From JBMNEH01 sp050948665 (GTDB lineage Bacteria; Bacillota; Clostridia; Christensenellales; UMGS416), in assembly GCA_050948665.1 (NCBI GenBank), contig JBMNEH010000001.1:620001-684000 (forward strand): a DNA stretch of 64,000 nt, in the 5' to 3' direction. The notes under the pieces are model-generated. The model was not told the origin of the DNA. It worked only from the letters and a program-made list of their open reading frames with translations, and did no database searches. Every line of letters begins with the position of its first letter. Position 1 is the stretch's first letter. Shown piece by piece: positions 34,295 to 42,034 of the stretch. Both the position numbers and the translations under genes were made by a program.

Positions 34295-35899
34295 ATGAGA
34301 GGGAAATTCTGTTTGCCTGCGCTGCTGCTGGCGCTGCTGGTAGGGCTGTGCGGCTGCGCAGGCTTCTTGGAGAGAGAAATAACCCTGGACACTGCCGGAT
34401 TGGAGAATATCTCTCCCCGGGACGGTTACCGTACCTTTTATGAAATATTCGTGGGCGCCTTCTCCGACAGTGACGGGGATGGCATGGGCGACCTGCAGGG
34501 AGTTATCAACAGGCTGGATTACCTCAATGACGGAGACCCTGCAAGCGGGAAGAGCCTGGGCGTGAGCGGACTGTGGCTGATGCCGGTTTTCCCGGCAGGC
34601 AGCTATCACAAGTACGATGTGTGGAATTACACCGATATCGACAGCGATTACGGTACGCTGGAGGACATGGATGCTCTCCTTGCGGCCTGTCATGAAAGGG
34701 ATATTGCGGTGATAGTGGATTTGGTGCTGAATCATACCAGCAGCTATCACCCTTGGTTCAAGGCGGCAAAAAAAGCGGTACAGGAGGGGGATATGGAAAA
34801 CCCCTATGCCGCTTACTATTCTATCGGCACCACGGAAAAAGCCGGCTGGTATCCTCTGGCAGTGGATCCGAAGGGGGTACAGTATTATTACGAAGGGAAT
34901 TTCTCCCCGGAGATGCCGGAGCTGAATATGGATACGCCGGCTTTGCTGGAGGAGATCCGGAACATTGCCGCATTCTGGCTGGAACGCGGTGTGGACGGCT
35001 TCCGTCTGGATGCCGTAAAGTATGTCTACCTCAATGATGACGCGCGGAATATCGCGTTTTGGCAATGGTTCGCCGGGATGTGCCGGGAGATAAATCCGGA
35101 GGTGATACTGGTGGGGGAGGACTGGTCGGACGACAGCCACATTCTCTCCTATTATAAGGCCATAGATTGCTTTGACTTCGGCATGGCCGGCTCGGGAGGT
35201 GAACCGGCATTAACGCTGAACGCGGTTTATACGGTGAATCAGTACGCCGTGTATCTGGAGAGATATACCGCAAAAATAACAGACGCAAGAGAAGGGGCGA
35301 TCCCGCGCCCGTTCCTGTCCAATCACGATATGGACCGATCCGCCGGATACGCCTCGGTGAAGGGAAAGGAAAAGGCTGCCGCGAATCTGTACCTGCTGTC
35401 CCCGGGCAGCCCATTCCTGTATTACGGGGAGGAAATCGGTATGCTGGGAAGCCGGGGCAATGCCAACACTGACGCAAACCGCAGGCTTGCCATGCTTTGG
35501 GGAGATGGGGATAAGGTACAGGATCCCGTCGGAAGCACATACCCTGCCTCCAGGCAGGTGAACGGCACCGCGGCGGCTCAGGTGAGGAGGAAGGACAGCC
35601 TCTATAACCATTATAAAAAGCTGTTGCTGCTGCGGGGCGCTTACCCGGAGATCGCCCGAGGCAGCCTTACCGCGCTGGAGCTGCCGGGTTATGATCTGGC
35701 CGGCGGTTGGGTTTGCACCTGGCAGGGCAGGCGGGTGGCGGTGGTGCAAAACATCGGGGAGGAAACTCTGACCCTCTCCCTGGAAACAATGGGGCTTTCC
35801 GGAGCGACCCTGGGAGGCTTTGCCGGAGGATCGGCCCGCCTGGAGGGTGATTCCCTGACGTTGGCCGGACAGACCGCGGCTGTCCTGCCCATACCTTGA
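34295..35899 (+). CDS. Surface alpha-amylase lipoprotein (GH13)
   Basis: This is a membrane-anchored extracellular alpha-glucanase that would cut starch or maltodextrin for the importer encoded just before it. The start is the ATG at 34295 with AAAGG six bases upstream. An ATG six bases earlier overlaps the previous stop as ATGA and is a possible alternative. The lipobox is GLCGC (Cys21). The GH13 catalytic residues are present: nucleophile Asp239 in GVDGFRLDAVKY, acid/base Glu275 in ILVGEDW and stabiliser Asp345 in FLSNHD. A C-terminal beta-sandwich (about 450-534) closes the chain. There is no extra starch-binding module, but the next lipoprotein may serve that role. Confidence 0.92.
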   Translation: MRGKFCLPALLLALLVGLCGCAGFLEREITLDTAGLENISPRDGYRTFYEIFVGAFSDSDGDGMGDLQGVINRLDYLNDGDPASGKSLGVSGLWLMPVFPAGSYHKYDVWNYTDIDSDYGTLEDMDALLAACHERDIAVIVDLVLNHTSSYHPWFKAAKKAVQEGDMENPYAAYYSIGTTEKAGWYPLAVDPKGVQYYYEGNFSPEMPELNMDTPALLEEIRNIAAFWLERGVDGFRLDAVKYVYLNDDARNIAFWQWFAGMCREINPEVILVGEDWSDDSHILSYYKAIDCFDFGMAGSGGEPALTLNAVYTVNQYAVYLERYTAKITDAREGAIPRPFLSNHDMDRSAGYASVKGKEKAAANLYLLSPGSPFLYYGEEIGMLGSRGNANTDANRRLAMLWGDGDKVQDPVGSTYPASRQVNGTAAAQVRRKDSLYNHYKKLLLLRGAYPEIARGSLTALELPGYDLAGGWVCTWQGRRVAVVQNIGEETLTLSLETMGLSGATLGGFAGGSARLEGDSLTLAGQTAAVLPIP

Positions 35900-35938
35900 G
35901 CTTTTGTCGGGCGAGGTAAAATGTTTGTAAGATTTAGG

Positions 35939-35967
35939 TTGACAGTATGTACTTTTGGCTATACAAT
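35939..35967 (+). promoter_or_regulatory. Strong promoter of the small lipoprotein gene
   Basis: TTGACA (35939-35944), a 17-bp spacer and TACAAT (35962-35967) are nearly consensus and stronger than the promoter of the uptake operon. In the leader, ATTTGCC (35991-35997) and GGCAAAT (36003-36009) form a 7-bp hairpin with a five-base loop just before the ribosome binding site. It may stabilise the message or affect translation. Confidence 0.8.
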
Positions 35968-36028
35968 AAAAGAGTAGTATTGGTTTTTCAATTTGCCGAA
36001 AAGGCAAATAGTAACAGGAGGTTATTTT

Positions 36029-36598
36029 ATGAAGAAAGTTCGTTTACTGGGGCTCGTGCTGGCGTTGGTGCTGGCCGTGGCAGCTTTTGCTGGCTGTGCC
36101 AATGACACAGTACTGGAGAATGCCGAGAAGGACTACTATGTCACCGGCCAGTTTGCCGGCTGGGGTGACGCAGTGGGCAATGACGCTTTTAAGATGGAAG
36201 CCGTCGCTTTGAGCGACAGTCGTATCGCTTCCCTGAAGAGCGCGTTGAAGGACGCAAAGTACGTCTATGTCATTGATGTCACCATTACCGATGAAGGCGC
36301 CGGTTGGGAAGCCGAGTACGTAGAGAATGGCGAAGTCAAGACTGCTGACGGCAACCAGACCATGAAATGGCTGCAGGTTACCAAAGGCGACGTAGCTCCT
36401 GACTGGTGGGCCCAGTCCCCCGAGTCCGGCGAGGTCAAGAACCTGACTCCCGACCTACTCTTTATTCCCGGATTTACCGAAACTCCCGAAGTCGGCCCGG
36501 ACTGGAACGGCAATCCTGTTGTTCTCAAGGCTGGTGATTATACCGTAGTGTTTGCCGTGTTTGCCGATTATAAGGCCGCCGGCGTGATCGCAAAATAG
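36029..36598 (+). CDS. Small lipoprotein, candidate alpha-glucan-binding protein
   Basis: I do not recognise a named family with certainty. The 189-residue protein has a lipobox FAGC (Cys22) and a mature beta-rich domain. It begins with YYVTGQFAGWGDAVGND, a pattern like the start of SusE/SusF-type and CBM-like starch-binding modules. It is rich in Trp and Tyr (for example KWLQVTKGDVAPDWWAQ), which suits a sugar-stacking surface. It sits right after the MalE-MalF-MalG-amylase genes under its own strong promoter, with AGGAGG at 36017. A surface glucan-capture role is inference from context and composition. A long hairpin follows the gene. Confidence 0.7.
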   Translation: MKKVRLLGLVLALVLAVAAFAGCANDTVLENAEKDYYVTGQFAGWGDAVGNDAFKMEAVALSDSRIASLKSALKDAKYVYVIDVTITDEGAGWEAEYVENGEVKTADGNQTMKWLQVTKGDVAPDWWAQSPESGEVKNLTPDLLFIPGFTETPEVGPDWNGNPVVLKAGDYTVVFAVFADYKAAGVIAK

Positions 36599-36611
36599 AA
36601 CAGTATCCGTA

Positions 36612-36660
36612 ATACACAGAGAAGCGGGGCACCAGTCGGGTGCCCCGCTTCTCTGTGTAT
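36612..36660 (+). other. 22-bp perfect hairpin without a T run
   Basis: An unbroken 22-bp inverted repeat (36612-36633 and 36639-36660) with a five-base loop starts 14 bases after the lipoprotein stop codon. Neither side is followed by a clear run of T, so it does not look like a standard terminator. It may protect the 3' end of a highly expressed mRNA, or stop transcription from both convergent genes. Confidence 0.75.
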
Positions 36661-36756
36661 ATTATGGTAAAAGCTATACCGGCGAGAACACGTCCGTTTT
36701 TTATCGTGCTGCCTCTTAATACTTTCATGACGCGGAAACCCCCGCGTTTACTGTAT

Positions 36757-37350
36757 TTAGCTGATGGGGATATCCCCCCGGGCTACCCGGGACAACACTT
36801 CAACCAGAAAACGATGCTCTCTCTCCAAGACCCGCGCTGCCAGCGTTTCTGGGGTATCTCCCGGCAGTACAGGGACCTTCGTCTGGGCGATGATCTCACC
36901 GGCGTCGTATTGATGGGTGACCCGGTGGATGGTTACGCCGGTTTCCGTATCTCCTGCGGCAAGTACAGCCCGGTGCACATGCATACCGTACATACCCTGC
37001 CCCCCGAATTTTGGCAGCAGCGCAGGATGGATGTTCATAACCCGGTTTTCATATCGCTCCAACACTGCGTCCGGCAGCTTTTTCATATATCCTGCCAGGA
37101 AAATCAAATCGGTATCCGCCTCTCCCAGAGCCCGGAGCAGGGCAGCCTCATAACCCTCACAGGTTTTAAATTGGGCTCGGCTGATACGGTAGCCGGGGAC
37201 GCCCATCCTTGCCGCTCTTTCAAGTACGGGCGCCCCCGCGTTATTACATATGACGGCGCTCACCTTCGCCAGGATCTCGCCGGATGCGCAGCCGTCCATG
37301 ATGGCCTGACAATCAGTACCGCCGTGGGATGCGAAAACAGTAATATTCAT
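36757..37350 (-). CDS. purN: Phosphoribosylglycinamide formyltransferase
   Basis: This enzyme transfers a formyl group from 10-formyl-tetrahydrofolate to GAR in purine synthesis. The 197-residue protein shows FLAGYMKKLP, the signature NIHPALLPKFGGQGMYG with the catalytic Asn and His, and the catalytic Asp in YDAGEII. Length fits PurN. The N-terminal TVFASHGGTDCQAI replaces the usual SGxGSN loop with HGGTD. It is not next to other pur genes, which is unusual since purN is commonly in the pur operon. AGGAGG precedes the start. Confidence 0.9.
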   Translation of the reverse strand: MNITVFASHGGTDCQAIMDGCASGEILAKVSAVICNNAGAPVLERAARMGVPGYRISRAQFKTCEGYEAALLRALGEADTDLIFLAGYMKKLPDAVLERYENRVMNIHPALLPKFGGQGMYGMHVHRAVLAAGDTETGVTIHRVTHQYDAGEIIAQTKVPVLPGDTPETLAARVLEREHRFLVEVLSRVARGDIPIS

Positions 37351-37438
37351 GCTTCCTCCTGATGTCGGTCTCTATGCCGCATGCCACCCCGTTTGCCGGG
37401 AGAACACAGGGGCAAACGTTATAAGAACCCTTTTTCAT

Positions 37439-38923
37439 TTATAGGAAGGGCCTTTCCTCCGCCGCTGCGATACGCTGCACGGTAAACTTAGCGTTTGTGG
37501 CGGCGATCGGCGCGCCGCCCGGGGGATGCAGCCACTGTCCCGTCAGAAATACATTCTCCAGCCCTTTAACGACGCCGTTGCTTATCAGCATTTTATCTTT
37601 CCCGGTTGACAGAAAGGCCATCCACGCACCGTGGGTCGCACCGAAGTATGTATGATAGGTGAGCGGAGTGGCAGTGTCCAGCAGCGTGAGTTTCCCCCTG
37701 AGCTCCGGAAAACGACCTGTCAGGCGGCTTTCGACGGCCTTCGCCATGGCGTCTTTGGCGGCAGCATAGGCGGCAGGGTCGTTCCCCAGCTTTTTCCATA
37801 CGGAATAATCCCCGTCGGTCTGATTCAGTTGTAAGCACAATACACCTTTTCCGGGAGGCGCAAAGTCCGGCTGCCAGGCAAAGTGCCGCAGGCACAGGTG
37901 CCGGAATATGGTTGCGCCTATGGTAAACGGCTCCACCTCAAAATGCAGATTCTCAGGCAGCCAGTCCAGCGGGATCTCCGCGCGGAAAGCAAGGAAGCAA
38001 CTGCTGGGCAGGGGATAGGCGGCCGGGTCGGCGAAGCGTTTTTCGTAGGACGAATCGTTGAAACGGCCTCCAAGCAAACGGTGATAAAACATACCCGCAT
38101 CACAGGCGGCTACCACATACCGCGCCTCGAACATGCCCCGGGATGCGCTGACGCCGGTGCTCCGTCCGTTTTTCACCACAATCTCCTCGACGGTACAACC
38201 AAGACGGAGCTCCCCGCCCAAGGCTTTGTAACGCGCGGTCATACGGTCGATGATGCCGCGACTGCCGCCATGAGGCAAGCCGCCGTTACCGGAGGACATC
38301 ATGGCAAATTGCATAAGCAGGTTGAACATGGCATAATTCTCCGGGTAATACTCCCGGGAAAAGCGCCGGAGTACCGGGCTACGCAGACGACCGAAAAATT
38401 CCCAGACCGTGATCTTACGCCATACAAGCAAAGAAGGGACGGCCTTAAGCAGCCCCAAACCCAGTTTCAGCTTTCGACGCAGCGGGGCGAGATCATTAGG
38501 CATCAATGCAGGTATCTGCAGTGCCTGCAGCGCCCGAATACTACGGGTCAATATCCGGAGAAGTGCGCCGTTTTCCGGCGCCACCGACAGGAGTTCCCGG
38601 TACAGCCGCTCCGGATCGCACCACAGGGTGAGCCGGCGGCCATCGATCTCATAAACACCGATCGAGGGGGGGTGATACACCGGGATGCCCTCTCCGAGTA
38701 CACCCAGTTCTTCCCAGAGAGCATAACCCTCCGTCCCGGGAAGGGTACCGGTCAGCCAGTGAATGCAGCTGTCGATATGGCAGCCGCCTCTATACCAGCC
38801 GGCGCATACTCCGCCGGGCGCAAAATGCTTTTCCAGTATCATGGATGAATAGCCCAGCCGCTGGGCGGTAATACCGGCGGTGAGCCCCGCAATGCCGCCG
38901 CCGATAATCAGGATGTCTGTCAT
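37439..38923 (-). CDS. CrtI/retinol-saturase-like FAD-dependent oxidoreductase
   Basis: The 494-residue flavoprotein begins with the FAD-binding motif IIGGGIAGLTAGITAQRLG (residues 6-24), then LEKHFAPGGVCAGWYRGGCHIDSCIHWLTG, the pattern of phytoene desaturase, CrtISO and retinol-saturase relatives. The C-terminal FAD motif ENVFLTGQWLHPPGGAPIA is also present. No other carotenoid genes are nearby, so it is more likely to act on a polyunsaturated lipid or an unknown substrate than in pigment synthesis. It lies on the same strand as purN, 88 bases upstream of it. The 250 bases before its start (38924-39174) show no gene or clear signal. Confidence 0.85.
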   Translation of the reverse strand: MTDILIIGGGIAGLTAGITAQRLGYSSMILEKHFAPGGVCAGWYRGGCHIDSCIHWLTGTLPGTEGYALWEELGVLGEGIPVYHPPSIGVYEIDGRRLTLWCDPERLYRELLSVAPENGALLRILTRSIRALQALQIPALMPNDLAPLRRKLKLGLGLLKAVPSLLVWRKITVWEFFGRLRSPVLRRFSREYYPENYAMFNLLMQFAMMSSGNGGLPHGGSRGIIDRMTARYKALGGELRLGCTVEEIVVKNGRSTGVSASRGMFEARYVVAACDAGMFYHRLLGGRFNDSSYEKRFADPAAYPLPSSCFLAFRAEIPLDWLPENLHFEVEPFTIGATIFRHLCLRHFAWQPDFAPPGKGVLCLQLNQTDGDYSVWKKLGNDPAAYAAAKDAMAKAVESRLTGRFPELRGKLTLLDTATPLTYHTYFGATHGAWMAFLSTGKDKMLISNGVVKGLENVFLTGQWLHPPGGAPIAATNAKFTVQRIAAAEERPFL

Positions 38924-39174
38924 ACCGCATCTCCCGTCCGCTCTTTTCCGTCAAGTATAGCAAACTGCCCCGTCCTTTACAAGACCGGGGCAAAACATCC
39001 ATATGATAAAAAAGGGGAGCGGGGACAGAGAGTGCGGTGCAGAGCGGGCAGGCATACTTCGGGATCGACACGGAAACGCGGTATGATTGCCGTTATAGGG
39101 AAAAAAGGGCGGCGCTTACTCTTTGGGTTGACGGGATGCGAACCGTTTGCCCCGCGTCCCTGAGGACAAAATCC

Positions 39175-39948
39175 TTATTTTGCGGAATCCTGAAGGGAGC
39201 CGGGTGTGTCTTTGGAGCTCTCACGGGCAGCAAATGATCTGCCGTCGGTTTCCCTCAGCCGCACGAGGGGAGGCCCCAGATTTGTATACCTTTCCAATGA
39301 ATGCACCCCCTCCATGATAAAGGGCCAGGAGGATTCATCCCCGCAGGGTACCGCTACCTCCGGGGAAAGCAGGAAATCCAAAAATGCCAGGGGGTGATCT
39401 CCGTATCGGGCATCAAACTCCGCTGCCAGCCGCCTCTTTTCCTTGCCGGAAATATTCCCGGCTTTATTATGGAGTACATGCTCCCGGTTTCGGGAAAAGA
39501 ACCGCAGTGTGTAGGGGATGCCATTGATTTGGTCCATGCCGGACAGCCGGTCCGCAGCCTCTCGTTTTGCATGGTTGCGCAGCCGGGTGCTGTCGGTAAA
39601 GGCGGTTTCTATCCGGTCAATGTAGTATACGGTTTTTACCTTTCGGTTGTATACCACCCGCTCCGGGGGGATAAAGGCGCCGTCGGTATCCAGTATATGG
39701 ATGACACAGAGCATATCGGACCGGCGAAATTTACTTTCCCGGAGGAACCGTTGTATAACGCTTTGCAATACGCGGCAGGCGGTATCAGGCGTGATCCCGT
39801 TGCGGCAGCAGATATCTCCCTGAGTGAGCGCAAAATGGATGCGGCGGCTGCTCAGCAGCCGGGAAAGCGTATAGCCCAGGGCATATTGATCCGTAGATCC
39901 CTCCAACAGGAAGAGCACTACCTTTTTCGTTGGATTAATCCTTGCCAC
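39175..39948 (-). CDS. TOPRIM-like protein, partner of an AAA ATPase (candidate defence effector)
   Basis: This 257-residue soluble protein is not a named family to me. It starts at a GTG (39948) with GGAAGGAG upstream, inside the last codons of the ATPase gene, so the two are translationally coupled. Near the N-terminus VVLFLLEGSTDQYAL holds Glu16 and Asp20, and IHILDTDGAF holds Asp87 and Asp89. A Glu on a first strand and a later Asp-x-Asp after a strand are the metal-binding signature of TOPRIM nucleases, as in OLD, AbiL or PARIS-type effectors. The rest is charged and shows no membrane segment. A nuclease or tRNA-cutting role in phage defence is inference from these motifs and the ATPase partner. 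Confidence 0.7.
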   Translation of the reverse strand: MARINPTKKVVLFLLEGSTDQYALGYTLSRLLSSRRIHFALTQGDICCRNGITPDTACRVLQSVIQRFLRESKFRRSDMLCVIHILDTDGAFIPPERVVYNRKVKTVYYIDRIETAFTDSTRLRNHAKREAADRLSGMDQINGIPYTLRFFSRNREHVLHNKAGNISGKEKRRLAAEFDARYGDHPLAFLDFLLSPEVAVPCGDESSWPFIMEGVHSLERYTNLGPPLVRLRETDGRSFAARESSKDTPGSLQDSAK

Positions 39949-41218
39949 GGAGGCTCCTTCCCGCCTGCCGGAAGGCTCTGCTGACAGCGTAGGGATCGGT
40001 CGGCGGCAATATGGCCTCCGCCTCTCCTCCCAGAGCAATACTGCGAAGGTACTGATCCCGCAGGTTCCCGCCCCTTCCGCGCAGCCGAATGAAACGGTTT
40101 TCAGGGTTGGCGGTAGTAAAGAGCAGTTTACGCCTGTCTATCATTTCCAGCGGCCGCAGATCATGGGAGGTGAATACAAGCTGCCCCAAGCCGTCTTGTT
40201 CCAGCACCCGGAGCAGCTCGCCCAACAGATACTCAAACAGGCTGGCATCCAATTCATCGGCTACCAGACAGACGGAGGGATCTTCATATACCCGCAGCAG
40301 CAGGCTCATCAAAGAAAGCAGCTTTCGGATCCCTTCGGACTCCTGGCCCAGAGGGATCGTCTTTCCATCCCGCCTTGTCATCAGTGTAAAGCGTACCCCG
40401 GGGCGCCCCTCCGGCGTATGACCGCCGCCCGACTCCCGCAGTATTACTTCGAGCCCCGGGATCACGGCGGCAAGCAGACCGCTGAACGGGGGAAGCGCGG
40501 TACGGATCTCCGCCATGCGCGGCTCCTCCGCCACACACCAGGAGGAGAAAGGGATCCGGAATGTCTCTCCGCCGGGAAGGGGCAGATCCATACCCGCCGG
40601 CGCGCGGCTTGCGCTGTAGGTCACATAGAGGCCGTTGCGGCCGTAGGCGCGCAAGACCTCCATGGCTCTTCGCAGCACATCCTCCGAGGGCAGGGACTGC
40701 TTTGTCCATTCCCTGATATCTGCTCCGAAAAGACCTGAGCTGCCGGACACCATTACGGCGCTGACAGCCCTTCGTATTTTTGAAGGAAGGATCCTGCCGC
40801 CGGGGAAAGAAAGCAGGCTCCGGCGCCGCTTTCGACCGGCAGAGGGATCGGGCAGAAGGATCAGCTCTTCACGGGACAGCGCGGCGCCGTTCTCCCGGCG
40901 CACCAGAGTGAAGACATATTCCAGGGGCAGCCGCGTTTCTCCTATTATCTCAAAACGAAAAGCGCAGGAGGATTCAGGGCTGCCGAGCCGGATGAACGCG
41001 CCGGCGGAAGGAGGCAGTGTCTCTCCGCGGAGAAGACACCGCAGGTAGGAAAAGGCTTCCGTCACGGCGGATTTCCCGGTGCCGTTCTGACCAAAGATAC
41101 CCAGGATATCGGCCTTTTCCTGATAGCCTGAGGAGATCGGCAGTACGCCCCGGGCAATATTCTTGCATTGCCGAAGCTCCGCCCGTGTAATGCGGACGAT
41201 CTCTTTGTTTTTTTCCAT
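39935..41218 (-). CDS. AAA/ABC-type ATPase (AAA_21-like) of a two-gene module
   Basis: The 427-residue ATPase belongs to the SMC/ABC-like group that includes RloA, AbiL and AriA-type defence ATPases. Walker A is FGQNGTGKS (residues 42-50), the signature-like element is ESEGIRKL (293-300), Walker B is VCLVADELD (Asp321, Glu322) and the switch His is His352 in TSHD. The middle of the protein (about 60-280) is a variable insertion without a recognised domain. It has no membrane segments. It has its own promoter with a palindrome and overlaps the downstream TOPRIM-like gene by 14 bases. In related systems the ATPase senses the invader and restrains or releases the nuclease. Confidence 0.82.
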   Translation of the reverse strand: MEKNKEIVRITRAELRQCKNIARGVLPISSGYQEKADILGIFGQNGTGKSAVTEAFSYLRCLLRGETLPPSAGAFIRLGSPESSCAFRFEIIGETRLPLEYVFTLVRRENGAALSREELILLPDPSAGRKRRRSLLSFPGGRILPSKIRRAVSAVMVSGSSGLFGADIREWTKQSLPSEDVLRRAMEVLRAYGRNGLYVTYSASRAPAGMDLPLPGGETFRIPFSSWCVAEEPRMAEIRTALPPFSGLLAAVIPGLEVILRESGGGHTPEGRPGVRFTLMTRRDGKTIPLGQESEGIRKLLSLMSLLLRVYEDPSVCLVADELDASLFEYLLGELLRVLEQDGLGQLVFTSHDLRPLEMIDRRKLLFTTANPENRFIRLRGRGGNLRDQYLRSIALGGEAEAILPPTDPYAVSRAFRQAGRSLRGKD

Positions 41219-41238
41219 GGCAACTCCTCCGTACTTTC

Positions 41239-41267
41239 ATGGTAATATACCGGTATAAGGTTGTCAA
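41239..41267 (-). promoter_or_regulatory. Promoter of the ATPase/TOPRIM operon with 12-bp palindrome
   Basis: On the minus strand TTGACA (41267-41262), a 17-bp spacer and TACCAT (41244-41239) lie 21 bases before the start codon. The spacer holds a perfect palindrome, TATACCGGTATA (41246-41257), which would place a bound protein directly across the promoter. The leader is very short. Confidence 0.68.
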
Positions 41268-41397
41268 CCGTCCGCAGAAAAGCGAGAAAATACGTTTGCC
41301 GGCCGCCTGATGGGGGCGACGGAGAAGCTCCTGTCCGGGAGAAAAATATATGACCGAAGGGCATTTTTCAATGCTTTTCAGGCCGCAAAGGTTGTGA

Positions 41398-41403
41398 TAT
41401 AAT
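41398..41403 (+). promoter_or_regulatory. -10 box of the glpP promoter
   Basis: TATAAT lies 28 bases before the glpP start. A weak -35 element, TTTTCA, is 17 bases upstream (41375-41380). Confidence 0.5.
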
Positions 41404-41430
41404 AAGATAAATTTCCTGCAGGAGGTCGCC

Positions 41431-42000
41431 ATGCAGCCGAATACCAATGCCATTACAAATTTACTGGAGGCGAATCCCGTCATTGCCGCAGTAAAGGACG
41501 GTGAAGCGGCGGAAGCGGCGGCGGCCAGCGGTGTGGGCGCGGTTTTTTTATTGGGAGGGGATATCCTGACGCTGCCCCAGCGTGTGGCGATGCTCCGGGA
41601 CGCGGGGAAGAAGGTTTTCCTGCACATTGATTTGATCGAGGGAGTCGGAAGGGACGCTGCAGGCGTACGGTATATCTCCCGGGTCATGAGGGCAGACGGC
41701 GTCATCTCTACCCGGGGCAACCTGATGAAAACGGCCGCCGAGGAGGGATTATGGGGAGTGCTTCGCCTGTTTATGCTGGATTCCGCCTCTCTCTCCAGCG
41801 GGATGAAGTTGCTGGAGGCCGCCCAGCCCGCAATGGTGGAACTGATGCCGGGACTGGTGGGAAAGGCAATACAACACTTTTCCAAATGCGGTTTTCCCGT
41901 TATCGCAGGAGGGATGATCACCACCCGGCAGGAAGCCGCCGCCGCATTGGCTGCCGGAGCTCTTGCGGTTTCCACCAGCAGGCGGGAGCTTTGGGTTTAA
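41431..42000 (+). CDS. glpP: Glycerol-3-phosphate responsive antiterminator
   Basis: GlpP binds glycerol-3-phosphate and the leader of glp transcripts, letting polymerase pass a terminator. The 189-residue protein matches the family along its length: NPVIAAVKDGE at the start, AVFLLGGDI, FLHIDLIEGVGRDAAGVRYI and the C-terminal PVIAGGMITTRQEAAAALAAGALAVSTS, which has a TIM-barrel phosphate-binding look. AGGAGG lies before the start. No glpD, glpF or glpK gene is in the window, so its targets must lie elsewhere. A lipoprotein gene follows after 34 bases. Confidence 0.9.
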   Translation: MQPNTNAITNLLEANPVIAAVKDGEAAEAAAASGVGAVFLLGGDILTLPQRVAMLRDAGKKVFLHIDLIEGVGRDAAGVRYISRVMRADGVISTRGNLMKTAAEEGLWGVLRLFMLDSASLSSGMKLLEAAQPAMVELMPGLVGKAIQHFSKCGFPVIAGGMITTRQEAAAALAAGALAVSTSRRELWV

Positions 42001-42034
42001 CATGGGGGAATATGCGGATAAAGGAGATAGGCAC

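Noticed and set aside
37390..37418. CGTTTGCC/GGCAAACG hairpin between purN and the CrtI-like gene
   Set aside because: It has a 13-base loop and no T run, and the two genes may be co-transcribed; the evidence for a terminator is weak.
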